Part shown: positions 14,138 to 22,523 of the stretch, one piece after another
Numbering within the stretch: the first letter of the stretch is position 1
How the letters are laid out: each line of letters begins with the position of its first letter
Source: Fimenecus sp045613685
Lineage (GTDB): Bacteria > Bacillota > Clostridia > Oscillospirales > Acutalibacteraceae
Length of the DNA stretch: 30,726 bases
Direction of reading: 5' to 3'
Assembly (NCBI GenBank): GCA_045613685.1
Contig: JAZLBL010000052.1
Coordinates: forward strand, 1-30,726
Made by a program: the position numbers and the translations under genes
Notes under the pieces: generated by a model
Told to the model about the DNA's origin: nothing
The model's input: the letters and a program-made list of their open reading frames with translations, nothing else
Database searches by the model: none

Positions 14138-16399
14138 AACTTTTTTCTCCTTATATTTAAACTTGATTTTTTTATCTTTTTTGTTATTGTGAATATCTTT
14201 AAAATTAAGTCGCAAGGCATTTGACACAACACAGAACGACGATAAACTCATTGCTGCCGCACCAAACATTGGGCTTAATTCCCAACCGAAAACATTTATA
14301 AAAACGCCTGCTGCAAGGGGGATTCCCAATGCGTTATAGAAAAATGCCCAGAAAAGATTTTCGTGGATATTTTTGAGAGTTGCACGGCTAAGTCTTATTG
14401 CCGATGCCACATCAGAGAGTTTGCTATTCATAAGCACAATGTCTGCTGAATCGATTGCAATATCTGTGCCTGCACCGATTGCCACGCCAATATCAGCACG
14501 AGTTAATGCGGGTGCGTCATTGATGCCGTCGCCCACCATCATAACCTTAGCCTTATCTTTAAGAGTGCGAATCACCTTTTCTTTGCCGTCAGGGAGTACT
14601 CCTGCAACAACTTCGTCAACACCAACCATTGTGCCGATTGCATTTGCAGTTTTCTCATTATCCCCTGTGAGCATTATAACCTTAATACCCATATTCTGCA
14701 ATTCTTTAATGGCTTTTGGGCTATCGTCTTTAACCACATCGGCTACAGCTATTATTCCCAAAAGTTCATTTTCAATACTAAAAAGCAAAGGTGTTTTGCC
14801 ATTCTCTGCAAGGGTTTCGCATAACTTTATAGTGTTTTCTGATACAGAAATCTGCTCATTAATAAATTTAAGGCTACCACCATAAATAGTTTTGTTATCA
14901 ACTTTTCCGCTGACACCATTACCCGAAAGTGCTTTGAAATCGGTGATTTCTATTGGTGAAATCTCTGTTTCATTTCCCTTTTCAACAATGGCTTTGGCAA
15001 GTGGATGCTCACTCATTTTTTCAAGGGAATAAGCCAATTTTAAAAGTTCATTTTCACTTGTATTTATTGGAATTATGTCAGTAACTTTAGGTTGACCTTT
15101 GGTAATTGTACCCGTTTTGTCAAGGACAACAGTGCTCACTCTTCCCGTTTCTTCAAGAGAAACTGCAGTTTTGAAAAGGATACCATTTTTAGCACCCATT
15201 CCATTGCCTACCATAATTGCAACAGGTGTTGCAAGTCCCAATGCACAAGGGCAACTGATAACAAGAACGGAAATCCCACGAGCCAAGGCATAGCCGAAAC
15301 TTTGACCGACAAGTAACCAAATGATAGTTGTGATGATTGCAATTGTGATTACAACGGGCACAAACACACCTGAAACTTTGTCAGCAATTTTTGCGATTGG
15401 TGCTTTTGTTGCAGCTGCATCACTGACCATTTTAATTATCTGTGAAAGAGTTGTGTCTTCACCAACTCGCAAGGCTTCGCATTTGATAAAGCCTGACTGA
15501 TTTATTGTGCCACCTGAAACTCTATCCCCCACAGTTTTATCAACGGGAATACTCTCACCTGTTAAAGCAGATTCGTCAACGGCTGTGTGTCCGTCAATGA
15601 TTACACCGTCAACTGAAATCTGTTCGCCGGGACGAGCAATGAAAATATCACCTTTTTGCAGATTTTCAATAGGGATTACTTTTTCAACACCATTAACCAA
15701 AATTGTTGCAGTTTTTGGTGCTAAATTCATTAAAGATTTAAGGGCGTTTGTGGTCTTACCCTTTGACCTTGCTTCAAGCATTTTGCCAACTGTGATAAGT
15801 GTTAAAATCATTGCAGCAGACTCAAAATAGAATTCGTGCAGATAATGATGAGCCATTTCACCGCTGACAGTAAACATTTTTATAAGCAGATAAGTGCTAT
15901 AAATAAAGCTTGCACCTGAGCCCAACGCCACAAGAGTATCCATATTAGGTGACTTGTGTAAAAGCCCTTTAAAGCCGTTTATAAAGAAATTACGGTTGAT
16001 AACCATTATAACAACAGTTAGTGCAAACTCAATAATTCCAATGATTAGTGGATTAGTAATTGGCAAATACCAACCCCACATAACGTGACCCATTGAGATA
16101 TACATTAAAACCAATAAAAATACCAAAGATGTTATAAGTCGTTTTTTGAGTTTGGGTATTTCTGTGTCTTTGAGCGCATCGTCTTGTGACGGTGCTTTTT
16201 CGTCTTTAAGGCTTGCACCATAACCTGCATTTTCAACCGCTTTTATGATTGCATTTGCATCAGCAGAGCCATCAACACCCATAGAATTGGTGAGAAGACT
16301 GACAGAACAAGAACTTACACCATTGACAGAGTTTACTGCTTTTTCAACTCGTGCAACACAAGCAGCACAACTCATGCCTGTAATATTAAATTGTGTCAT
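13934..16399 (-). CDS. copA: copper-translocating P-type ATPase CopA with C-terminal CopZ-like domain
   Basis: An 821-residue P1B-type ATPase exporting Cu(I). In order: N-terminal HMA domain with GMSCAAC (Cys11, Cys14), membrane helices, actuator TGES (about 281-284), the metal-binding CPC at 383-385, phosphorylation site DKTGT with Asp427, the GDGINDAP hinge, and last helices carrying YN and MSLSS typical of Cu(I) pumps. After the usual CopA end (SNALRLNF) a basic linker of about 20 residues leads to a second HMA domain with GMMCPHC (from residue 755). The start is ATG 16399 after AGGTGAG; ATG 16420 seven codons upstream has no ribosome site. It follows folD by about 50 bases with a stem-loop repeat between. 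An internal initiation site may also yield CopZ alone. Confidence 0.93.
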   Translation of the reverse strand: MTQFNITGMSCAACVARVEKAVNSVNGVSSCSVSLLTNSMGVDGSADANAIIKAVENAGYGASLKDEKAPSQDDALKDTEIPKLKKRLITSLVFLLVLMYISMGHVMWGWYLPITNPLIIGIIEFALTVVIMVINRNFFINGFKGLLHKSPNMDTLVALGSGASFIYSTYLLIKMFTVSGEMAHHYLHEFYFESAAMILTLITVGKMLEARSKGKTTNALKSLMNLAPKTATILVNGVEKVIPIENLQKGDIFIARPGEQISVDGVIIDGHTAVDESALTGESIPVDKTVGDRVSGGTINQSGFIKCEALRVGEDTTLSQIIKMVSDAAATKAPIAKIADKVSGVFVPVVITIAIITTIIWLLVGQSFGYALARGISVLVISCPCALGLATPVAIMVGNGMGAKNGILFKTAVSLEETGRVSTVVLDKTGTITKGQPKVTDIIPINTSENELLKLAYSLEKMSEHPLAKAIVEKGNETEISPIEITDFKALSGNGVSGKVDNKTIYGGSLKFINEQISVSENTIKLCETLAENGKTPLLFSIENELLGIIAVADVVKDDSPKAIKELQNMGIKVIMLTGDNEKTANAIGTMVGVDEVVAGVLPDGKEKVIRTLKDKAKVMMVGDGINDAPALTRADIGVAIGAGTDIAIDSADIVLMNSKLSDVASAIRLSRATLKNIHENLFWAFFYNALGIPLAAGVFINVFGWELSPMFGAAAMSLSSFCVVSNALRLNFKDIHNNKKDKKIKFKYKEKKVMQITMKIEGMMCPHCEANVKKTLEGIAEVREAIVSHKDGTAIVTLDADAAPVTLKKAVEEQGYKVID
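14147..14152 (-). promoter_or_regulatory. internal ribosome-binding site for the CopZ-like domain
   Basis: AAGGAG on the minus strand, 9 bases before an in-frame ATG within copA; it is translated as part of the KYKEKK linker. Confidence 0.6.
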
Positions 16400-16424
16400 T
16401 TTCTCACCTACCTTATTCATAAAA

Positions 16425-16449
16425 GGGCGATTCGTGAATCGCCCCTACA
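16425..16449. repeat. REP-like palindrome between folD and copA
   Basis: On the minus strand this reads TGTAGGGGCGATTCACGAATCGCCC, followed by TTTTAT. GGGCGATTC and GAATCGCCC pair perfectly over 9 bp with a 2-base loop. The TGTAGGGGC head and GCCC tail are shared with two elements inside the RAYT gene (24195-24222, 24363-24390). With its T-run it also resembles a terminator after folD, which would partly separate copA from the upstream operon. Confidence 0.65.
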
Positions 16450-16452
16450 TTG

Positions 16453-17304
16453 TTATTTATTAAAATGTTGTTTAGAAGCTGTGAGAGTATTCTTAAGCAA
16501 CATTGTAATTGTCATTGGTCCTACGCCACCGGGCACTGGTGTGATGAATGAGCATTTGTTTTTAACATTTTCAAAGTCAACATCACCGCAAAGCTTACCC
16601 TCTGCGTTTCTATTCATACCAACATCAATTACAACTGCACCGTCTTTTACCATATCTTCTTTTACAAAATATGCGATACCAACAGCAGCAACGAGAATAT
16701 CTGCTCTACGAGTTACTTCTGTTAAATCCTTTGTGCGAGAATGACATATTGTAACTGTACCATTCTGACCCAACAAAAGCATTGCCATAGGTTTGCCGAC
16801 AATATTGCTTCTGCCGATTACAACACATTCTTTACCTTCAACAGAGATATTATAATATTTGAGCATTTCCATAATCCCCGCAGGTGTGCAAGGTAAAAAT
16901 GAATGGTCACCAATCATAATATGACCTGTGTTTACAGGGTGGAATGCGTCAACATCCTTGTGTGGTACGATTGCATTGAGCACTTTTTTCTCATCAATCT
17001 GTTTTGGCAATGGCAACTGGCAAAGAATACCGTCAACTGCATCGTCATTATTGAGCTTTTCAACTAATTCTAACAATTCTTCTGTGGTTGTTTCTTCGGG
17101 AAGAGCATATTCAAAAGACTCCATGCCCACTTCTTCACAACCTTTTTTCTTGTTATTTACATATACTCTGGATGCAGGATTATTGCCCACAATTACAACG
17201 GCAAGTCCTGTTTTTTTGCCTTGATTTTTAAGAATTTCAACTTCTGCTTTGATTTCGTTTCTTACTGATGCAGAAACTTCTTTACCATCAATAATCTTAT
17301 ACAT
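16453..17304 (-). CDS. folD: bifunctional methylenetetrahydrofolate dehydrogenase/cyclohydrolase FolD
   Basis: A 283-residue FolD, interconverting methylene-, methenyl- and formyl-tetrahydrofolate in one-carbon metabolism. Family motifs: SRVYVNNKKKGCEEVG with catalytic Lys52, DGILCQLPLPKQID (folate site), KDVDAFHPVNTG, and VVIGRSNIVGKPMAMLL of the NADP-binding domain, closing with PVPGGVGPMTITMLL. The ATG at 17304 follows AAGGAGAAG; a frame extension to 17340 is antisupported because it lies inside lgt. Its start overlaps the end of lgt by 8 bases, so the two are translationally coupled. Confidence 0.95.
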   Translation of the reverse strand: MYKIIDGKEVSASVRNEIKAEVEILKNQGKKTGLAVVIVGNNPASRVYVNNKKKGCEEVGMESFEYALPEETTTEELLELVEKLNNDDAVDGILCQLPLPKQIDEKKVLNAIVPHKDVDAFHPVNTGHIMIGDHSFLPCTPAGIMEMLKYYNISVEGKECVVIGRSNIVGKPMAMLLLGQNGTVTICHSRTKDLTEVTRRADILVAAVGIAYFVKEDMVKDGAVVIDVGMNRNAEGKLCGDVDFENVKNKCSFITPVPGGVGPMTITMLLKNTLTASKQHFNK

Positions 17305-18226
17305 TTTTCTTCTCCTTATACTCTTTAACCTTATCCACATTCTGTTTGTTAATCTGCATAAGTCTTACAATCATCAATGTTGCACAAGCAACTACAATTG
17401 CAAGTGAAAGCACCTGCGAAACACGAAGACCTGTGTCGCCGATATAAAGACTATCTGTGCGAAGTCCTTCAACTAAGAATCTTTCAAAGCCATAGATAAT
17501 GCCATAGCCAAGAATTAATTGACCATCAAATTTTCTGTATTTTTTGCAGACAATATAGAGCACCACAAAGCCGAAAAGACACCAAACGGATTCATAAAGG
17601 AATGTTGGGTGCACAGGCAAAGTTGAATCCATTGTGATTCCATTTGCTGAAAGTGTAGAATAATGAGAAGATATGTAATCTGAAATCTTCTCACTTGTCA
17701 TTCCGAAAACTGAATCTGTGTTAATTCCGAATGCTTCTTGGTTTGTGAAATTACCCCATCTGCCGATACCTTGTCCGATAAGCAAGCTCATACCCGCAAG
17801 GTCAAGCAATTTATAGAAGTTAAGGTCAATTCGTTTACATACAAAATATGCAGCAATAAAAGCACCAATAATACCACCATAAATAGCAAGTCCACCTTCC
17901 CATATTTTGAAGACAGACAACAAATCGTCTTTATAACTATCCCACTGGAATGCTACATAATAAAGTCTTGCACCGATAATGCCACCGAATGTGCCATAAA
18001 TGAGCACATCAAGCATTTTATCAATGCTCATTTTCCAAGTATATGCCATTCTTCCACCAAAAAGCACGGCAAGAGTGAAACCAAATGCGATTATGACACC
18101 ATAAAATTTAATTGTGATGTCAATATCCCAACCTGGAAGAGTGAATTCAACTAAATTTTCATAAACATTAAAATCCCAACCCAATTTTGGGAATTCAACA
18201 AGAGTATAATCTGTAAACCACTTCAT
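17297..18226 (-). CDS. lgt: prolipoprotein diacylglyceryl transferase Lgt
   Basis: A 309-residue membrane enzyme that attaches diacylglycerol to the lipobox cysteine of prelipoproteins. About seven hydrophobic helices are visible, with family motifs YGGIIGAFIAAY, the Lgt signature GQGIGRWGNFTNQEAFG, and HPTFLYES near the C-terminal half. It ends in a basic tail (KVKEYKEKKNV) overlapping the folD start. Start: ATG after AAAGGGGAG. It lies 14 bases downstream of the M16 peptidase gene. A lipoprotein substrate with a lipobox is encoded at 26199-27758. Confidence 0.95.
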   Translation of the reverse strand: MKWFTDYTLVEFPKLGWDFNVYENLVEFTLPGWDIDITIKFYGVIIAFGFTLAVLFGGRMAYTWKMSIDKMLDVLIYGTFGGIIGARLYYVAFQWDSYKDDLLSVFKIWEGGLAIYGGIIGAFIAAYFVCKRIDLNFYKLLDLAGMSLLIGQGIGRWGNFTNQEAFGINTDSVFGMTSEKISDYISSHYSTLSANGITMDSTLPVHPTFLYESVWCLFGFVVLYIVCKKYRKFDGQLILGYGIIYGFERFLVEGLRTDSLYIGDTGLRVSQVLSLAIVVACATLMIVRLMQINKQNVDKVKEYKEKKNV

Positions 18227-18240
18227 AAAATACTCCCCTT

Positions 18241-19515
18241 TCAGTTTTGCTTTATGATTGACATTGAAGAGTTTTCAATGTTAATTGCATTTAATCTGTT
18301 GTTAATATCGTCAAGTGTAATGCTTTCAAGGACTTCTAACTGGTCATAGAGACCATCACCATTGAAATAGCCACCAATGAGTGCATTTGCAAGTGAATCA
18401 ATATCATTGAAATTCATAATGAATCCACCATAGTGCTTTTTCTTGATTCTATCAAAAGTTTCTTTATCGATACCCTGTTTTTTCATTTTTTCAATTTCAA
18501 GGTTTATTCTCTCGCGAACTTTTTCAGGCTCTGTGCTTTCGCCATTGAAAATGTGAGCAGAATATCCGAAACCTTCGAAATATTCAATATCAAATGTGGT
18601 GTTTATGAGTCCATCTGTGAGCATTTCTTCATAAAGCGGTGACGTTTTGCCACCGATAATATCAAGCAAAATATTGCTTTCGAGAGTTTCTTTGAGAGTG
18701 CGATTTGGTGTTGTGATTTTCTCTTTATATCCGATTGCAAAAATCGGCATTGAAACCGCAAGATTTCTAACAATTGTGTCTTCTACAACTGTTTCAGGCT
18801 CAATCTGGAATTTTCTTTCAATCTTGCGACTCTCTTTAGGCGTGAGCATTCTGTCTGCGATTTCTAAAACCTGCTCTGTTGTCACATTACCAACAACTGC
18901 AAGAGCCATATTAGCAGGGTTATAGAATGTTTCATAGCACTCATAAAGAAGCTCAGCGGTAATATGGCTGATTGATTCAACTGTGCCTGCAATATCGATT
19001 CTTACAGGATGGTTGTGATACATCGCACGAAGAAGTGCAAAAAGTGATTCCCAACCTGGTTCATCCTGATACATTTTAATTTCTTGACCGATAATGCCCT
19101 GCTCTTTTTGAACTGTCTGCTCAGTGAAATATGGATTACTTACAAAATCCAACAAAATTTCAAGTGACTTTTCAAAATTGCCACTGCATTGGAACAAATA
19201 ACAAGTCTTGTCAAAAGATGTATAAGCATTAGCACTAGCCCCTGTTTTAGCATAACGAGCAAAGGCGTCAAGCTCTTCACTTTCAAAGAGCTTATGCTCT
19301 AAAAAGTGAGCAATACCTTCTGGTACTGTTGTAAATTCTTCGTTGCCTTCAACACGAAAACAAGTATCAATTGAGCCGTATTTTGTGCCAAAAACTGCAT
19401 AAGCAGATGAATAATTCTCTTTAGGATAAACAAAGATTTTAAAACCTGATTTGTGGTCGATTTCAAAATAACTATCATTCAAAAGTTCATTTTTAATCTC
19501 TCTGATTTTATTCAT
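18241..19515 (-). CDS. ymfH: M16 zinc peptidase, YmfH-like
   Basis: A 424-residue M16 (insulinase/pitrilysin) family protein with an intact inverted zinc motif HFLEH in AHFLEHKLFE and the third-ligand region GIIGQEIKMYQDEP downstream, so it is probably the catalytic partner of the inactive subunit encoded just upstream. In Bacillus the YmfF/YmfH pair is associated with 5-aminopentanol modification of EF-P; that role is transferred by family resemblance. The ATG at 19515 follows GGGGGAGGG and overlaps the stop of the ymfF-like gene by 8 bases; extending to 19554 has no support. Confidence 0.87.
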   Translation of the reverse strand: MNKIREIKNELLNDSYFEIDHKSGFKIFVYPKENYSSAYAVFGTKYGSIDTCFRVEGNEEFTTVPEGIAHFLEHKLFESEELDAFARYAKTGASANAYTSFDKTCYLFQCSGNFEKSLEILLDFVSNPYFTEQTVQKEQGIIGQEIKMYQDEPGWESLFALLRAMYHNHPVRIDIAGTVESISHITAELLYECYETFYNPANMALAVVGNVTTEQVLEIADRMLTPKESRKIERKFQIEPETVVEDTIVRNLAVSMPIFAIGYKEKITTPNRTLKETLESNILLDIIGGKTSPLYEEMLTDGLINTTFDIEYFEGFGYSAHIFNGESTEPEKVRERINLEIEKMKKQGIDKETFDRIKKKHYGGFIMNFNDIDSLANALIGGYFNGDGLYDQLEVLESITLDDINNRLNAINIENSSMSIIKQN

Positions 19516-20788
19516 TATCTTTGCCCTCCCCCTTGAGAAGATAAACAGAGTCAACTGTTACACGGTTTGCGCATTTTATAACCTGCTCTTTTGTAACAGC
19601 ACGAATTTTCTCTGCAAATTCTATTCCGCTGACTAATTCTTTGTCGAAAACCTGTGAGTTATAAAAAGCACACACTGATGCAGGTGAATCACCAACACCA
19701 CGGAAAGCGTCACAAAGTGCTGTAATTGACGAATTGAAATCTTCGTCTGAAAATTCACCTTTTTTCATAATATCAAGTTGATTTAAAATTTCGGTGAGCG
19801 CTTTTTCATAGTTTTCTTCTTCGATACCGCTCTGAACGAAAATAATGCCCTTATCTCTCAAAAGTCTTGCGCCACAATAATAGCAAAGGCTCATTTTTTC
19901 ACGGACATTCAAGAAAAGGCGTGAATATGGTCCACCACCAAAAATATCAGTCATAACACGGAATGCAAAATAATCATCTTCAGCGTTGGTCATACCTGAA
20001 CGAAGACCGATAACAAGTTTTGCTTGGGTAATATCCATTTCTTCAGTGAAATAACGGATTTCATCGGCTTTTTCTATATAAATATTTTCAAGAGCCAGTG
20101 TGCTTCTGTTTTCGATTTTTTCGACAAGACTACAGAATTTTTCTTTGAGCATATTTTCACTGATGCTACCACAAGCAGTGATAATAATTGTTGCTGTTTC
20201 AAGAAGGCTATTATATGCACCATAAAGCTTTGTGCTATCAAGATTTTTTACATCTTCTTCTAACTTTTCACGGTCAATGCCATATGGCTCGCCTGCACAC
20301 ATCAACTGGCGCAAACGAGAAAGTGCATAAGCTCTTTTATCATTCTTTTCTGCTTCAATATTTTCAAGAGTAAACTTAATTTCGCGTTTTGTGTTTTCTT
20401 CGTCGAATTTGTTCTTTTCACAATTAGGATTTGAAATTATGTCAATAATAAAGTCAACTGCTTCTTCTGAAATCTTGTTGCTATCAAGTGAAAAACGGTC
20501 ATCAGGCATTTCAATAGAAAATCTAAATCTCACCTTTTCACCTGCAGTTGCTATTGATGTGTCAAACTCAGCACCATAAAGACTTTCAACCTTCGCATTG
20601 AAACTTGAGAATGTTTTGTAATTCTTTGATGTGTGCCCCATTAAAGATGCGAGCACATTAAGTGCAGCAAAATGCTCATTGATTGGCACATAAAAATCAA
20701 TATTCAAAAAGTTGGTTTTGAATTTGTCACTATTCACGCAAAGAAGTTTAACACCACTTGCGATTTCACAATAAGATTTTGGATTCAT
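19508..20788 (-). CDS. ymfF: M16 peptidase-like protein lacking the zinc motif, YmfF-like
   Basis: A 426-residue M16-family protein. In the place of HxxEH the sequence has HFAALNVLASLMGH, so zinc binding is lost, as in YmfF subunits that pair with an active YmfH. The C-terminal M16 domain is present (GGGPYSRLFLNVREKMSLCYY). The ATG at 20788 with AAGGGTGA eight bases upstream is preferred over GTG 20797. It is the first gene of the minus-strand run ymfF-ymfH-lgt-folD-copA. Context suggests these genes are simply co-transcribed housekeeping functions. Confidence 0.85.
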   Translation of the reverse strand: MNPKSYCEIASGVKLLCVNSDKFKTNFLNIDFYVPINEHFAALNVLASLMGHTSKNYKTFSSFNAKVESLYGAEFDTSIATAGEKVRFRFSIEMPDDRFSLDSNKISEEAVDFIIDIISNPNCEKNKFDEENTKREIKFTLENIEAEKNDKRAYALSRLRQLMCAGEPYGIDREKLEEDVKNLDSTKLYGAYNSLLETATIIITACGSISENMLKEKFCSLVEKIENRSTLALENIYIEKADEIRYFTEEMDITQAKLVIGLRSGMTNAEDDYFAFRVMTDIFGGGPYSRLFLNVREKMSLCYYCGARLLRDKGIIFVQSGIEEENYEKALTEILNQLDIMKKGEFSDEDFNSSITALCDAFRGVGDSPASVCAFYNSQVFDKELVSGIEFAEKIRAVTKEQVIKCANRVTVDSVYLLKGEGKDNE

Positions 20789-20823
20789 TTGTTTCACCCT
20801 TGAAATTAAAACTATTAAAGTTT

Positions 20824-20832
20824 ATTTTACCA
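20824..20832 (-). promoter_or_regulatory. extended -10 upstream of the ymfF-like gene
   Basis: TGGTAAAAT on the minus strand, about 35 bases before the ATG. The -35 position (TAGAAA at 17 bases) is weak, so this is a tentative call. Confidence 0.35.
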
Positions 20833-20944
20833 TATTAAGATATATTTTTCTACTATTTTAATCTTCTTTTTTGGTTTATTTTTCCCCAAAAATGTACAAA
20901 ATAATCTTAAATGTTAATTTGTTGTTAAACCAAAAAGAAAATCA

Positions 20945-20973
20945 TTGACTTTAATTGCGATTTACAATAAAAT
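20945..20973 (+). promoter_or_regulatory. promoter of the 485-residue radical SAM gene
   Basis: TTGACT (20945-20950) and TAAAAT (20968-20973) are 17 bases apart, about 40 bases before the ATG. The preceding intergenic bases are AT-rich without other recognisable sites. Confidence 0.65.
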
Positions 20974-21013
20974 AGTATAGTATGATTTTTAGAGAATTTT
21001 TAAAGGTGACATT

Positions 21014-22471
21014 ATGAATTTGACTTATAAAATTCAAAAAGCAAGTATGAGTTTCATAGTTGATAGACTTTTAAAGTATATCGACAAAGACCCCCATGCC
21101 AATGTGGTGAAAATGAGCCGTGTTATTGAGCCTGTTTTCAGCAAGATTTTTCCACCTGAGAATTTTCAGAAAATCAAAGCTATTGCAGAAGATAAAGATA
21201 ATATCTGGACTCAATTCGCATTAGGTCTTATTAACGACATTGACCACAGAGTTATTAAGCAAATGCTTCTCTCTTTTGGTATTGACGCAGGTTATTACGG
21301 CACAAAAGCAGTCAGAGCTAACCGCGAAAAATATAAATGCAATATTCCGTTCAACATTCTTTTTGACCCTACAAGTGCATGTAATCTCAACTGTAAGGGT
21401 TGTTGGTCCGCAGAATATGGCCACAAGCAGAATCTTTCACTTGAAGAAATGCAAAGCATTGTAAGTCAGGGTAAAGAATTGGGTTGTCATTTCTATTGGC
21501 TCACAGGTGGCGAGCCACTTATCAAGAAAAAAGAAGTTCTTGAAATTTGCAGAAACAATAAAGATTGCATCTTCTTGATTTTCACAAATGCAACTTTGGT
21601 TGACGAAGAATTCTGCAAAGCTATGAACGAATGTGGCAATATCACATTGGCACTCAGTCTTGAAGGTAACGAAGAATCAAACGACTGGCGTCGTGGTGAT
21701 GGTGCTTATGCCGGCACTATGAAAGCAATGGATTTGCTTAAAAAGAATAAGTGCATTTTTGGTGTTTCAGTTTGCTACACAAGCAAGAACTTGCCTGTTG
21801 TAACAAGCGAAGACTTTGTTGATTTCATAATCGGCAAAGGTGCAAAATATATGCTCAACTTCAACTATATGCCTGTTGGTCATGGTGCAGATGTAGAACT
21901 TATTCCAACACCTGAGCAGAGAAAAGAACTCTATTTCTGGAACAAGAAAATGCGTGATGGCAAAACAGGCAAACCAATCTTCATTATGGATTTCCAGAAT
22001 GACGGTGAATATGTTGGTGGTTGCATTGCAGGTGGAAGAAACTATTTCCACATTAACTCTGCTGGCGACATTGAGCCTTGCGTATTCATTCACTTCTCTG
22101 ACTCAAACATCAGAACACACACATTGCTTGAAGCATTGCAAAGACCATTGTTCCAGGCATATTATAAAAATCAACCATTTAATGACAATCATTTAAGACC
22201 TTGCCCAATGCTTGAAAACCCTGACAAACTTCGTCAGTTGATTAAAGAAACAGGCGCAAAATCTTCTGACCTTGTCCGTCAAGAAAGTGCTGACGAGCTT
22301 TGTGACAAATGTGTTGAATATTCAGAAAAGTGGGCACCTGTTGCCGAAGAGTTATGGACAACTCTCCCCCACAGAGATACTCACACACAATATTATCGCG
22401 ACACAGAAGAGGGCAAAAAAGAATTCGGTGGTTGCACAGGCAATTGTGCAAGTTGTAACGCTCATAAATAA
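21014..22471 (+). CDS. radical SAM protein of unknown function with Cys-rich C-terminal tail
   Basis: A 485-residue protein. Residues 1-110 are a helical leader domain; the radical SAM core starts with DPTSACNLNCKGCWSAEYG, where Cys123, Cys127 and Cys130 form CxxxCxxC, followed by the SAM-site motif TGGEP. The second half has GGCIAGGRNYFHINSAGDIEPC and CPMLENPDKL, which resemble SPASM-like auxiliary cluster regions, and the protein ends with GGCTGNCASCNAHK, a further set of cysteines. The whole resembles a family widespread in Clostridia and annotated only as radical SAM protein; its substrate is not known to me. No peptide precursor gene was seen next to it. Start: ATG after AAAGGTGA; own promoter and terminator, monocistronic. 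Confidence 0.85.
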   Translation: MNLTYKIQKASMSFIVDRLLKYIDKDPHANVVKMSRVIEPVFSKIFPPENFQKIKAIAEDKDNIWTQFALGLINDIDHRVIKQMLLSFGIDAGYYGTKAVRANREKYKCNIPFNILFDPTSACNLNCKGCWSAEYGHKQNLSLEEMQSIVSQGKELGCHFYWLTGGEPLIKKKEVLEICRNNKDCIFLIFTNATLVDEEFCKAMNECGNITLALSLEGNEESNDWRRGDGAYAGTMKAMDLLKKNKCIFGVSVCYTSKNLPVVTSEDFVDFIIGKGAKYMLNFNYMPVGHGADVELIPTPEQRKELYFWNKKMRDGKTGKPIFIMDFQNDGEYVGGCIAGGRNYFHINSAGDIEPCVFIHFSDSNIRTHTLLEALQRPLFQAYYKNQPFNDNHLRPCPMLENPDKLRQLIKETGAKSSDLVRQESADELCDKCVEYSEKWAPVAEELWTTLPHRDTHTQYYRDTEEGKKEFGGCTGNCASCNAHK

Positions 22472-22479
22472 AAAATAAA

Positions 22480-22514
22480 GACCACAGTCCATTTCGGATT
22501 GTGGTCATTTTTTT
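22480..22514. terminator. bidirectional rho-independent terminator
   Basis: GACCACAGTCC (22480-22490), loop ATTTC, GGATTGTGGTC (22496-22506) with one G-T pair, then A and seven T on the plus strand, and an A/T-rich tail giving a T-run on the minus strand. It serves the convergent radical SAM and YczE-type genes. Confidence 0.9.
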
Positions 22515-22523
22515 GTGTTTTAA

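Noticed and set aside
13947..16744. Several plus-strand ORFs opposite copA and folD (up to 170 codons)
   Set aside because: They are antisense shadows of well-supported genes, with no ribosome sites and no recognisable domains.
19508..20788. ymfF-like gene as a broken peptidase pseudogene
   Set aside because: The zinc motif is missing but the frame is intact and overlaps an active partner, the normal state of YmfF-type subunits.
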